NCBI GenBank assembly: GCA_041678605.1
Contig: JBAYNW010000016.1
Span: 1-44,044 of the forward strand
Reading direction: 5' to 3'
DNA from: JBAYNW01 sp041678605
Lineage (GTDB): Bacteria; Cyanobacteriota; Vampirovibrionia; Gastranaerophilales; Gastranaerophilaceae
Length of the DNA stretch: 44,044 nucleotides
A model generated the notes under the pieces. That model saw nothing but the letters and a program-made list of their open reading frames with translations. It was not told the origin of the DNA and did not search any database. The position numbers were made by a program, and so were the translations under genes. This document shows positions 1-9,656 of this stretch, piece by piece; position 1 is the first letter of the stretch, and every line of letters starts with the position of its first letter.

Positions 1-2136
<2,136 letters not shown>

Positions 2137-2429
2137 TAAAATGCGATAGCAATAAACGTTACGTCATCCTGAACTTGTTTCAGGATTTCATAAGCGAACG
2201 ACCTTGCGATGCTGAAATAAATTCAGCATGACGTGGTCAATTTATTTGCTAAAGCGGTTTAAGATGATGCGTTAGCGGATTTTCGCCAGAGAGTGAAAAG
2301 ACTTGCCGAAGGGCAAGGCTTTGGAACTCGTTTATCGGCGAATAATCTAAGACAGCTTATAATTTTGTGCAACTTTCAGGGTACTTTGTACCATTGGATG
2401 TTTCTTAATTGAAAATCCGATTAAGTATT
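2137..2429 (+). other. 23S-5S internal transcribed spacer carrying a palindromic repeat
   Basis: A 293-nt spacer between 23S and 5S. It holds one copy of the 74-bp palindromic repeat (2161-2234) and a short hairpin CTTGCC-gaag-GGCAAG (2301-2316). No tRNA is seen. The repeat must be transcribed with the rRNA precursor. Confidence 0.85.
2161..2234 (+). repeat. 74-bp double-hairpin palindromic repeat, copy 1
   Basis: The core is bounded by ACGTCAT (2161-2167) and ATGACGT (2228-2234) and holds two inner hairpins, CCTGAA/TTCAGG and GCTGAA/TTCAGC. Two more 74-bp copies lie at 12800-12873 (inverted) and 42754-42827. Outside the core is a further imperfect arm, TAGCAATAAA at 2147-2156 facing TTTATTTGCTA at 2241-2251. 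Confidence 0.9.
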
Positions 2430-2545
2430 TCTGGTGATCAAGCGTGAGGAAACCACCCGTTCCCATCCCGAACACGGTCGTAAAGACTCATTGCGGCGAA
2501 AATACTTGGCGGACCACCGCCTGGGAAGATAGCTCGTTGCCAGAA
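2430..2545 (+). rRNA. rrf: 5S ribosomal RNA
   Basis: About 116 nt. The ends pair as helix I (TCTGG with CCAGA) and the hallmark CCCGTTCCCATCCCGAACACGG lies near the 5' third. It follows the 23S gene in the same direction and is followed at once by a terminator, so it closes the rrn operon. Confidence 0.95.
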
Positions 2546-2554
2546 TCTATTTTA

Positions 2555-2586
2555 AAAAAAGCCCAATTGAAAGATTGGGCTTTTTT
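2555..2586 (+). terminator. Rho-independent terminator of the rrn operon
   Basis: Stem GCCCAAT (2561-2567) with ATTGGGC (2574-2580), preceded by an A-run and followed by six T residues. It lies 10 nt after the 5S 3' end. Confidence 0.93.
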
Positions 2587-2617
2587 GTTGAAAGGCTGAA
2601 TGGTTGAAAAGCTTAAG
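2587..2617 (+). repeat. Short degenerate remnant of the heptad repeat family
   Basis: The sequence reads in loose 7-nt steps (TTGAAAG, GCTGAAT, GGTTGAA), the reverse complement of the CTTTCAA-type heptads seen at 16.8 and 20.35 kb. It is too short to be certain. Confidence 0.35.
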
Positions 2618-2695
2618 GATTTGTGGACAAGTATGCCCGCCTGCATATTTTATAAAATGTAATGTAAAGATGGCATCCTACCTACTGCTTGCATA

Positions 2696-3430
2696 TTAAT
2701 TCCACGGATAATCGTCTTTTATTTGCCAGCCATCCAGCAAAATTAAAGCTGCACACCAAGTTCCCATTTTCGCTTTATTACAGGCAGAATCATTTGAATT
2801 TGACATTATTATTGCCCTATCATAATTTGTCCCAAAGCTATCACCTGTATAGGCATTACCAAAGCCATAAGGTGTTAAGCCGTATTTTGGTTGAATACAT
2901 AATGAAAACATATCTTTACCCATTTGATTTGGTTTGTTGAATCCGTTCACGTCAACATTGATTATTTTATAGTTACTCCCAAGATTACTAATAGCCATAA
3001 GTGTACCATCATTTAATATAAATTTTGGCGTTGAGGAATAATAATAACTCGCACCAGTACTAAAAGATTGATTATTTAATGTCTTATATTCAATATTTTC
3101 AGGTTTTGCAACCCCAATATATTCTTGAGCTATAATTAAATATGGTTTTAGATACGTAGTATAAAAACTTTGTGCATTTGAATAGTCCCAATAATCAACA
3201 GAACCATTGTCAATCTCTGAAAGCTTTATTGCTTGTGCAAGTATTGTGTAATTTTTTTGTAATTTGGCAATGGTTTCCTGTTTTGCTTTATTATTTATAA
3301 GTGTCGGAATTGTCATGGCGGAAACTATCCCGATAATGCCGAGAGCGATTAAAACTTCCGCAAGCGAAAATCCAGCGTGATTGTGCAGACCTCCGATTCC
3401 ACGGCCTAAAATATTTTTTTTCTTTTTCAT
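2696..3430 (-). CDS. Type IV prepilin-like protein with N-terminal methylation motif
   Basis: 244 aa. A short basic leader ends in the prepilin peptidase site HNHAG|FSLAEVLIALGIIGIV (around residues 16-35): cleavage after Gly, Phe at +1, Glu at +5, then one hydrophobic helix. The rest is a globular pseudopilin-type domain with the block VDVNGFNKPNQ near residue 160 and a C-terminal DDYPW ending. The gene at 25846-26538 shares the VDxNGFxKPNQxGKD block, so the two are paralogues of one lineage-specific family. The product probably enters a type IV pilus, type II secretion or competence pseudopilus; no assembly gene is nearby. The start has GGA four to six nt upstream, and a TATAGG hexamer also lies six nt from the ATG. 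Confidence 0.85.
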   Translation of the reverse strand: MKKKKNILGRGIGGLHNHAGFSLAEVLIALGIIGIVSAMTIPTLINNKAKQETIAKLQKNYTILAQAIKLSEIDNGSVDYWDYSNAQSFYTTYLKPYLIIAQEYIGVAKPENIEYKTLNNQSFSTGASYYYSSTPKFILNDGTLMAISNLGSNYKIINVDVNGFNKPNQMGKDMFSLCIQPKYGLTPYGFGNAYTGDSFGTNYDRAIIMSNSNDSACNKAKMGTWCAALILLDGWQIKDDYPWN

Positions 3431-3503
3431 GGCATTCCTATATTTTTATTTTCGGACAAATAGGTCACTGACATATCTGGAATTTTACGGCAAAATAGTT
3501 CAC

Positions 3504-3713
3504 ATGTCAAGATTGTGTGTTTTAGGTAAAAATATTTGTAAATATAGAGAAGCTAAAAAATGGTCGCAGGAGGTTTTAGCTGAAAAAGTTGATTTAAGCC
3601 GTGAATATATTACGCGGGTTGAAAATGGGCAAAAATACATAAGTTTGAGAAAATTATTTTTAATTGCAGATGTTTTGGGTATTAAATTTTCTGATTTGAC
3701 TTATGTAGATTAG
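3504..3713 (+). CDS. Small Xre-family HTH regulator
   Basis: 69 aa, essentially a single Cro/CI-type helix-turn-helix domain: ICKYREAKKWSQEVLAEKVDLS leads into REYITRVENGQKYIS, the recognition-helix region. An upstream in-frame ATG at 3381 lies antisense inside the pilin start and encodes unlikely sequence (a Phe run), so the ATG at 3504 is preferred. It is divergent from the prepilin gene with about 73 nt between starts, so it may control that promoter, but this is only positional inference. No good Shine-Dalgarno is visible. A strong bidirectional hairpin follows. Confidence 0.8.
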   Translation: MSRLCVLGKNICKYREAKKWSQEVLAEKVDLSREYITRVENGQKYISLRKLFLIADVLGIKFSDLTYVD

Positions 3714-3722
3714 CAAGGACAC

Positions 3723-3760
3723 AAAAAGGTAGGCGGGCAAGTATGCCCGCCTACCTTTTT
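3723..3760. terminator. Bidirectional Rho-independent terminator
   Basis: A long perfect stem with GGTAGGCGGGC (3728-3738) and GCCCGCCTACC (3745-3755), loop AAGTAT, an A-run on the left and a T-run on the right. It serves the Xre gene rightward and the 105-aa gene leftward. A related half-stem, AAGTATGCCCGCCTGC, lies at 2629-2644. Confidence 0.92.
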
Positions 3761-3767
3761 ATGCTAT

Positions 3768-4085
3768 CTAGATGTAAAGTACATCTGAAAGTTTTTCAAT
3801 TTCGGAATTTATTTTTGGATTTTGCGTTATTTTTTCAATAATATTGGCTGCAAAAAGCTTGTGAGAAACTTCTTTTGGCATTTCCCCTTTGAATTTTGCA
3901 AGAAGGGTTCTTAAAAAATCCTCCCGTTTTCTATTTTTTTTGGCAATTTCCGGATAATCTTGTTTTAATAATTCAACAATTTTTTTGGCCACAGGGTTTA
4001 TTTTGTCCTTCTGCCCCTTGGGGACTTTAAATATTCGCCCCCTTTGTAATATTTTCTGAGTAACGGGTTCAATAGTTAAATTCAT
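3768..4085 (-). CDS. Hypothetical protein, 105 aa
   Basis: I do not recognise a family. The protein is Lys-rich and predicted mostly helical (for example PVAKKIVELLKQDY and EIEKLSDVLYI at the C-terminus), with no signal peptide or membrane segment, so it is probably cytosolic. The start is well supported by an AAGGAATG Shine-Dalgarno seven nt before the ATG. It stands alone, running into the bidirectional terminator at 3723-3760. Confidence 0.7.
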   Translation of the reverse strand: MNLTIEPVTQKILQRGRIFKVPKGQKDKINPVAKKIVELLKQDYPEIAKKNRKREDFLRTLLAKFKGEMPKEVSHKLFAANIIEKITQNPKINSEIEKLSDVLYI

Positions 4086-4270
4086 AATTCTTCATTCCTT
4101 TCATATACTAATACACACTAAAAAATAACCTTTACACTATTAAAACCCCCTGAAAAAAAAATTTGCCAGAATATTACAAAAAATTAACAAAAAAATCCCA
4201 ATTTGCATATTAAGAAGTGTAAATGTCGCTTTTAAGCTTATTTAATGAGGCTTTTGAGGATTTGTGCCAA

Positions 4271-4284
4271 TTTTGCTAGCAAAA
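4271..4284. promoter_or_regulatory. Candidate operator upstream of nagA
   Basis: A perfect 14-nt palindrome, TTTTGCTAGCAAAA, lies where the -35 region of the promoter below would be. Its position and symmetry suggest a dimeric repressor site; the regulator is unknown. Confidence 0.45.
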
Positions 4285-4302
4285 AAAAATATTCAGGGTT
4301 TA

Positions 4303-4308
4303 TATAAT
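4303..4308 (+). promoter_or_regulatory. -10 box of the nagA operon
   Basis: A perfect TATAAT, 27 nt before the nagA ATG, with an AAGAGGT Shine-Dalgarno in between. No good -35 at 16-18 nt; the palindrome at 4271-4284 occupies that area. Confidence 0.55.
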
Positions 4309-4334
4309 ACAAAAGAGACAAAAAAGAGGTAAAT

Positions 4335-5567
4335 ATGAATTCTGACATCAATGTGTCTTTCGGAATGAAAATTAAAGATATTCGGCAAATTAAGGGTTTA
4401 GTAAAAACGCCCTCGCTGAACAGTCATCGAATGAAAGGGTATACGGCATTTATCAACGCTGATGTATTTTTGCCTAACAACAAAATCAGAAAAGCCGATT
4501 TGTTGTTCAAGGACAGCAGACTGGTTGCCGTTAACGATTTTGACGAAAATAAAATATCTAAGAAAGCACATATTGCTTTAATTAATTTAAAAAATAAATA
4601 TTTAACTCCTGCAGTCATTGAACAGCACATACACGGCGGATTTGGGCTTAATTTTAACACTGCCGCCAAAGAACAAATAGAATATTTTTTGAAAAAAATG
4701 CAAAAGTATGGTTGTTCGGAAATTTTGGCTACTCTTATCCCCGATAAAATCGAAAACATTAACAAACAGCTAAAAATATTAAGTGAAATTATAAAAAATC
4801 CTAAAAGAGGCAGCACGCAAATCTTCGGAGTTAATCTGGAAGGCCCGTTTTTCAGCCCTGAAAAATCCGGAATACACCTCCCCGAGATATTAATTAAGCC
4901 TTCTGTTGAAGATTTTGACAAAATTAAATCAGACGATATTAAAATGGTTACAATTGCACCTGAGTTGGACAAAGATTACAAATTAACAGAATATTTAAAC
5001 TCAAAAGGCATAATCCCTTCGGCGGGCCACACTATGGCGACAGCCGAAGATATAAGAAAATCGGGAGTTAAGCAAATAACGCATTTATACAATGCCATGC
5101 CGGCCATTCAGCACAGGAATCTGAGTGCAACTAACGAGGCGTTATTGAATGACAAACTATATACCGAACTTAACAGTGACCTAAATCTTGTAGCTCCGGA
5201 AATGGTTGATTTAACTCTAAGAATAAAACCGAAAGATAAAATAATTCTCATTTCAGATGCTCTGGAAGGGACACATTGCGAGGAAAATTATTTTTATATG
5301 AACGGGTTAAAAATTGATATTGTTGATGGTACTGCTAAAAGCAGCGACGGAACGTTAGCGGGCAGTGTGCATTTTTTATCAGATATGGCGAAAAAAATTG
5401 TTGAAAGTACCAAAATAACATTTGAAGATTTTATACGCTTTAGCTCGGTTAATCCCGCCGAGAACTTAGGGATAGAAAAAAGATATCAATTAAAACCGGA
5501 TAGTGTCCCGAATTTTGTGGTGTGGGACAAAAAAACACTTAAACCTGAAAAAACATTTATAGCATAG
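4335..5567 (+). CDS. nagA: N-acetylglucosamine-6-phosphate deacetylase (NagA-like)
   Basis: 410 aa amidohydrolase; the family converts GlcNAc-6-P to GlcN-6-P and acetate. Visible motifs: HIHGG (98-102), LEGPFF with the metal-binding Glu (E169), GHT (H232), THLYNAM (H250) and ISDAL with the catalytic Asp (D308). Two oddities. The first ~35 residues are an extra N-terminal extension containing NVSFG, because family homology starts near YTAFINADVFLP. The usual ADG-x-H substrate motif appears as NLVAPEMV (285-291), without the His. It is followed 15 nt later by a SIS-domain deaminase, making a GlcNAc catabolic operon. The start has an AAGAGGT SD. Confidence 0.88.
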   Translation: MNSDINVSFGMKIKDIRQIKGLVKTPSLNSHRMKGYTAFINADVFLPNNKIRKADLLFKDSRLVAVNDFDENKISKKAHIALINLKNKYLTPAVIEQHIHGGFGLNFNTAAKEQIEYFLKKMQKYGCSEILATLIPDKIENINKQLKILSEIIKNPKRGSTQIFGVNLEGPFFSPEKSGIHLPEILIKPSVEDFDKIKSDDIKMVTIAPELDKDYKLTEYLNSKGIIPSAGHTMATAEDIRKSGVKQITHLYNAMPAIQHRNLSATNEALLNDKLYTELNSDLNLVAPEMVDLTLRIKPKDKIILISDALEGTHCEENYFYMNGLKIDIVDGTAKSSDGTLAGSVHFLSDMAKKIVESTKITFEDFIRFSSVNPAENLGIEKRYQLKPDSVPNFVVWDKKTLKPEKTFIA

Positions 5568-5582
5568 TATAGGAGAAATAAA

Positions 5583-6860
5583 ATGAAAGTACAACTTTAC
5601 ACTCAAATTCAGCCAAGGGTTGCAAATATCGGTATAAAACCAAAAACTTTTGCAGGCAATCAAAATTATTCTGGTAGGGAAATCGGCACTTTGGCACCTT
5701 ATAACCCATATTCTACAAATTTTTCACAAATCAGTTTTTCTGCTCTGTTAAAAACAAATTATATTAAGGAAATATATGAGCAGCCTGAAGTTATTCAAAA
5801 GCTGGTTGACAAGTATTTTTCAACATCGGGTAAAGTATCAAATTTGGAACTCGGATTGTCTAAAAAAGATATTAATAAAATGACAGGAATAAGAATAGTT
5901 GCATCGGGTTCATCAAAGAATGTTGCGGAAATGGCAAGGGATTTTATTGAGGAAGTTACGGGTATTCCGGTGGACATCCAATTCGCAAGCGAGTTTGCAC
6001 ATAAAAAAACAGTTGCGAATAAAAACGATTTAATGATGTTTATTTCTCAATCGGGTGAAACAGCTGATACGTTTGCGGCCTTGACCAAGGCAAATCCTTT
6101 GAATTTAAAATCAATAGCCTTAACAAATACGCCCGGTTCAAAAATTCATGAAAACGCAACTACAGCAGTGGAAGTGGGTGCAGGAAAAGAACTTGCGGTT
6201 GCTGCTACAAAGTCAGTAACGGCTCAATTGATAAACTTATATGCTATCGGCCTAAAATTAGCCGAAATAAAAGGTACCATTTCTCAGGGGCAAATAAACA
6301 GCTGGGCAAGGGGATTAAAAAGTATTCCCCAAAACTTAGAAAAAATGCTGAAGGATGACAAACCGATAAAAAAAATAGCCAAAAATTTAGTTGGTGAAAA
6401 TATTTATTATATATTGGGAAGAGGCCCTAATTACGGCTCTACGATGGAGGGGGCCTTAAAACTTAGAGAAACAACCTATTCCAATCCTGTATCTTCGGCT
6501 TCGGGTGAATTTCTGCACGGATATATTGCATCGGTGGATGAAACTACACCTGTTATTCAAATAGTTCAGGGAGGAAATAGTGATGAAAACTACAATTTGG
6601 CTTACAATAACATTAAAGAAATAATTAATAAAAGAAGCCCTCAAAAAGTTATCATCATAAAAAATCAGGCTAATAAAGCAATCGAGGAAGAACCTGTATT
6701 CAAGAATTGCCAATTTATTGATATACCTTCAATAGATGAAAAATTTTCACCGGTGTATGTGGTTTCAAGATTTCAAATGCTTGCGAACGAACTGACTAAA
6801 ATTCAAGGGAAAAATCCTGATAAACCCAGAAGTTTAACAAAAGCGGTCTTGAGCGAATAA
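5583..6860 (+). CDS. SIS-domain glucosamine-6-phosphate deaminase (GlmS isomerase-like, NagB-II type)
   Basis: 425 aa. Two SIS domains match the isomerase half of GlmS: YIKEIYEQPEV (60-70), GSSKN (109-113), SQSGET (155-160), LGRGPNYGSTMEGALKLRE in the second SIS domain, and the C-terminal DKPRSLTKAV tail. The glutaminase domain is absent; ~50 unrelated residues with KTFAG and ISFSAL replace it, so it cannot use glutamine. With NagA directly upstream it most likely deaminates GlcN-6-P to Fru-6-P and ammonia. A sugar-isomerising role is less likely. The SD is AGGAGAAA, seven nt from the ATG. The gene ends 8 nt before the convergent gene at 6869. Confidence 0.87.
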   Translation: MKVQLYTQIQPRVANIGIKPKTFAGNQNYSGREIGTLAPYNPYSTNFSQISFSALLKTNYIKEIYEQPEVIQKLVDKYFSTSGKVSNLELGLSKKDINKMTGIRIVASGSSKNVAEMARDFIEEVTGIPVDIQFASEFAHKKTVANKNDLMMFISQSGETADTFAALTKANPLNLKSIALTNTPGSKIHENATTAVEVGAGKELAVAATKSVTAQLINLYAIGLKLAEIKGTISQGQINSWARGLKSIPQNLEKMLKDDKPIKKIAKNLVGENIYYILGRGPNYGSTMEGALKLRETTYSNPVSSASGEFLHGYIASVDETTPVIQIVQGGNSDENYNLAYNNIKEIINKRSPQKVIIIKNQANKAIEEEPVFKNCQFIDIPSIDEKFSPVYVVSRFQMLANELTKIQGKNPDKPRSLTKAVLSE

Positions 6861-6868
6861 ATTTTAAA

Positions 6869-7687
6869 TCACTTTCCGCCGTAAATCATAAACGATTTCA
6901 GCATCCTGCCGCCGGAGTCGGATGTTGAAACGACGTCGATTGAATCTTTGTAGCTTAGGGATGTTGAACTTCCTCCGTCAAAGGCCATGGCCCTGTCAAG
7001 CCCGAGTTCTTTGCATAAATCTCTCACTTCGTAAATCGTTTTCGGATTTTTGTTTGTAATTACTAAAATATGTATTTCGTCTTCCCTACCGCATTTTTTC
7101 AGGCCAATGACGGTTCTTGCCGTTTTTTCGAGTACAGAAGCAGATTCTCTTACTATTTTTCCATCCTTTTTTAAGATGAAAAATTCTTCTTCCAATTTTA
7201 AGTCGGGCAAAATCATCGGGCCGCCCTGAGCGGAAGTTACGACAGAACAGGCAAAATCAACCGGAGTTTTGTGCGGAACTATTTCATAGTGAAATTTGTC
7301 GTCACATTCAACCACTCTAAATTCTGTTCTATCGGTTATTTTATCAATATTTTGTCTTAAAATCGGATTCATTAACAAATTTTCATTAAAAAGCGGGTCA
7401 GCAGCAGTGTTTCTGTCCGTTACAATGTAAGAAATTGTTTTTTGATTATTCGGGTCAAAAAACCCTGCATTTATAGTTAAAATAGAACGGGACGTCAAAT
7501 GAGCTTCTTTATTTGTCATGAGTTTTTCGCTCGAAACAAATTTAAGCTTTTTTTCCGCCTTTTTCCCATCCAAAATTATATGGTAAATTCCGTTATCATA
7601 GTTTATTTTAATCGGCTCACAGCTTGCCATGGCAATTGAAGCTAAAACGGTAAAGAATAAACAAAGCAATATTAAAAATCTTTTCAT
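6869..7687 (-). CDS. Exported phosphodiester glycosidase family protein (NAGPA-like)
   Basis: 272 aa with a cleavable-looking signal peptide (basic MKRF, hydrophobic core, ASIAMA-S near residue 22). Family motifs of the phosphodiester glycosidase (NAGPA) domain are NAGFFDP (~74), AQGGPMIL (~155), ARTVIG (~190) and FDGGSSTSL (~240). It is expected to act in the periplasm on a sugar-phosphodiester; the substrate is not known. It is the last gene of a leftward set after lptB and the LptF/G permease (8-nt gap), so it may be linked to envelope glycan metabolism. The SD is AAGGTGAG. Confidence 0.85.
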   Translation of the reverse strand: MKRFLILLCLFFTVLASIAMASCEPIKINYDNGIYHIILDGKKAEKKLKFVSSEKLMTNKEAHLTSRSILTINAGFFDPNNQKTISYIVTDRNTAADPLFNENLLMNPILRQNIDKITDRTEFRVVECDDKFHYEIVPHKTPVDFACSVVTSAQGGPMILPDLKLEEEFFILKKDGKIVRESASVLEKTARTVIGLKKCGREDEIHILVITNKNPKTIYEVRDLCKELGLDRAMAFDGGSSTSLSYKDSIDVVSTSDSGGRMLKSFMIYGGK

Positions 7688-7695
7688 TTCTCACC

Positions 7696-8814
7696 TTACA
7701 AATCTTTAGTTTTGTAGAATGCCCAGATAGCCGCCAAAAAGGCCAAAGGAGGGAAGGCTGCCGTAATAAGCGGGTGCAGAACGCCTTTTTCCGCCAGTAA
7801 ATCAAAAAACGGCAAGGTAATATAATATAGGAAAATGGCACCTATCGCTATCGTAAATCCGACCAAACGCTGTTCTCTGGGTTTGCTAAATCCCAACAGA
7901 CATCCCAATGTTGCCAGTAAAATGCAAACAAACGGATTTGCAAACCGCTGAAAATATTTGTTCAGCATAAACCTGTATTCTTCCTGCAAATTTTGTTTCT
8001 TCAAAAGCTTTATATAACTCCACAGGTCATGATTGTCGATTTCTCTATCCCTTTTAAGCGAGTACATCATTAGTTTGTAAGCATCCTGAGCGGACTCCCC
8101 CTGCAAAATATCCATGGATTTAAGCGTCCTGATATTTTCAAAAATACCGTCGCTTGAAATTTTGTATTCTATAACGTCATGCAGTATCCATTTGTCGGAG
8201 TAATGGTCGGCACTTTTGGCGACAAAAATGTGGGATAATGCGTGCAAATCCGCATAATTTTGTTCCGAAAAATCAAGAACTATGACATTGGATATTTTAC
8301 TGGAATTAAATCTGGAAACAACTACACCCAGCGTCGGCTGGCCTTTTTTATCCTTTTGGGTATAAATATACTGAGAAGGGCTGTATTCTTTTTTAATGTT
8401 CACCAATTTTTCAGACGAAAATGGGATTAATTTGTCGTAAGTAATAAAACAAAAGGCTGTTATAATGACGCTCAAAACCAGAACAGGAGCCAAAATTCGC
8501 CAAAAAGAAAGCCCGGCAACTCTAAAAATTGTCAGCTCAAAATCCTTGCTCAATTTGTCAAAAGTAAACAATGAACCAAGCAAAAGCCCGACAGGAAGAG
8601 CTTTACCCAGAATGTTCGGGAGTTCGTAAAAAATAACCAGAATGGCTGTTTTAACACTATATTCACCTTCCAAAGCCTTTCGAATTGTATTCAAAAGCAT
8701 TTCAGGTGCTATCCAAATTACCGTAAACAGCAGAATTGCCACAAGAGTTGTCATCAAAACCTGTTCAAAAATATATTTATCGTATAATTTTATTTTTGAA
8801 AGCGATTTAATCAA
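7696..8814 (-). CDS. LptF/LptG family LPS export permease
   Basis: 372 aa YjgP/YjgQ-type inner membrane protein. TM1 is near 20-40, TM2-3 lie within ~60-125, a periplasmic beta-rich domain spans ~130-270, and three C-terminal TMs lie in ~290-370. It forms the transmembrane part of the LptB2FG extractor that lifts LPS from the inner membrane. Only one permease gene is seen, so a homodimer is possible. The start read here is TTG, overlapping the lptB stop (TTGA), which implies translational coupling; the first ATG is 20 codons later and would cut into TM1. Confidence 0.9.
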   Translation of the reverse strand: MIKSLSKIKLYDKYIFEQVLMTTLVAILLFTVIWIAPEMLLNTIRKALEGEYSVKTAILVIFYELPNILGKALPVGLLLGSLFTFDKLSKDFELTIFRVAGLSFWRILAPVLVLSVIITAFCFITYDKLIPFSSEKLVNIKKEYSPSQYIYTQKDKKGQPTLGVVVSRFNSSKISNVIVLDFSEQNYADLHALSHIFVAKSADHYSDKWILHDVIEYKISSDGIFENIRTLKSMDILQGESAQDAYKLMMYSLKRDREIDNHDLWSYIKLLKKQNLQEEYRFMLNKYFQRFANPFVCILLATLGCLLGFSKPREQRLVGFTIAIGAIFLYYITLPFFDLLAEKGVLHPLITAAFPPLAFLAAIWAFYKTKDL

Positions 8815-9536
8815 AGCTCAAAATCCTTTCCTAAATAGAATTCTTTGGCGATAGGGTCGTTTGCGACGTCTTCGCTGTTTCCGTGGATTTTGATTTTTCC
8901 GTCAAAAATAACGTATGCTCTGTCTGTTATGGAAAGCGTGGCTTTTGGGTTGTGGTCTGTTACCAGAACTCCAAGCCCTTTATCTTCGGAAAGTTTTCGT
9001 ATATTTTGTTTGATTTCTCCTATTGCAATCGGGTCGATACCTGTAAACGGTTCGTCCAGAAGGATAAAATCGGGACTTGCGGCTAAGGCTCTTGCAAGCT
9101 CAACTCTTCTTCTCTCTCCGCCCGAAAGCGATACGGCGGATTCATCTCTCAATTTGAGGATGCCAAATTCAAAAAGCAGTTCTTCAAGTTTTTTGCTCTT
9201 TTCGTCCACGGTTAATTTATCATTCATCTCAAGGACGAGTTTAATATTATCTTGAACATTTAATTTTCTAAAAATCGAAGCCTCTTGAGGCAGATAACCG
9301 ATACCGGCTTTTGCACGAAGGTTCATCGGCCATGCGGAAATATCATTTCCGTCTATGAATATTTGTCCCCTGTTTGGTTTTACGAGTCCCACGACCATGT
9401 AGAAAGTGGTCGTTTTGCCCGCTCCGTTTGGTCCCAAAAGGCAGACAACTTCGCCTTTGTTAACCTCAAAAGAAACATCGTTTACAACGCTTCTGTCTCC
9501 GTATATCTTCACAAGATTTTTTGCTTCAATTCTCAT
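8811..9536 (-). CDS. lptB: LPS export ABC transporter ATPase LptB
   Basis: 241 aa, full family length. Walker A GPNGAGKTT (35-43), Q-loop YLPQEASIF, signature LSGGERRRVELARAL, Walker B FILLDEPF and the switch TDHN are all present, as is the LptB-type DP-rich stretch after Walker B (TGIDPIAIGEI). It powers LPS transport together with the permease encoded directly downstream, whose start overlaps its stop. The SD is AAAGAGGG. It is divergent from the AsmA-like gene across a 120-nt intergenic region. Confidence 0.96.
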   Translation of the reverse strand: MRIEAKNLVKIYGDRSVVNDVSFEVNKGEVVCLLGPNGAGKTTTFYMVVGLVKPNRGQIFIDGNDISAWPMNLRAKAGIGYLPQEASIFRKLNVQDNIKLVLEMNDKLTVDEKSKKLEELLFEFGILKLRDESAVSLSGGERRRVELARALAASPDFILLDEPFTGIDPIAIGEIKQNIRKLSEDKGLGVLVTDHNPKATLSITDRAYVIFDGKIKIHGNSEDVANDPIAKEFYLGKDFEL

Positions 9537-9656
9537 TTTTCCCTCTTTAATGGGCCAAGGCCCTTCCTGCTTGCTATCCCTTTTTTATAATTTTATGTTA
9601 AAAACAATTATAATACAAGTTTATTCATGTTATTATAAAGCCAGCGGAGAGGATTT

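Noticed and set aside
3381..3503. Longer start for the Xre regulator
   Set aside because: The extra 41 residues are antisense to the pilin start and include a Phe run; the HTH protein begins naturally at 3504.
4424..4972. 182-aa antisense ORF in nagA
   Set aside because: Complement of conserved NagA coding sequence, with no RBS or recognisable domain.
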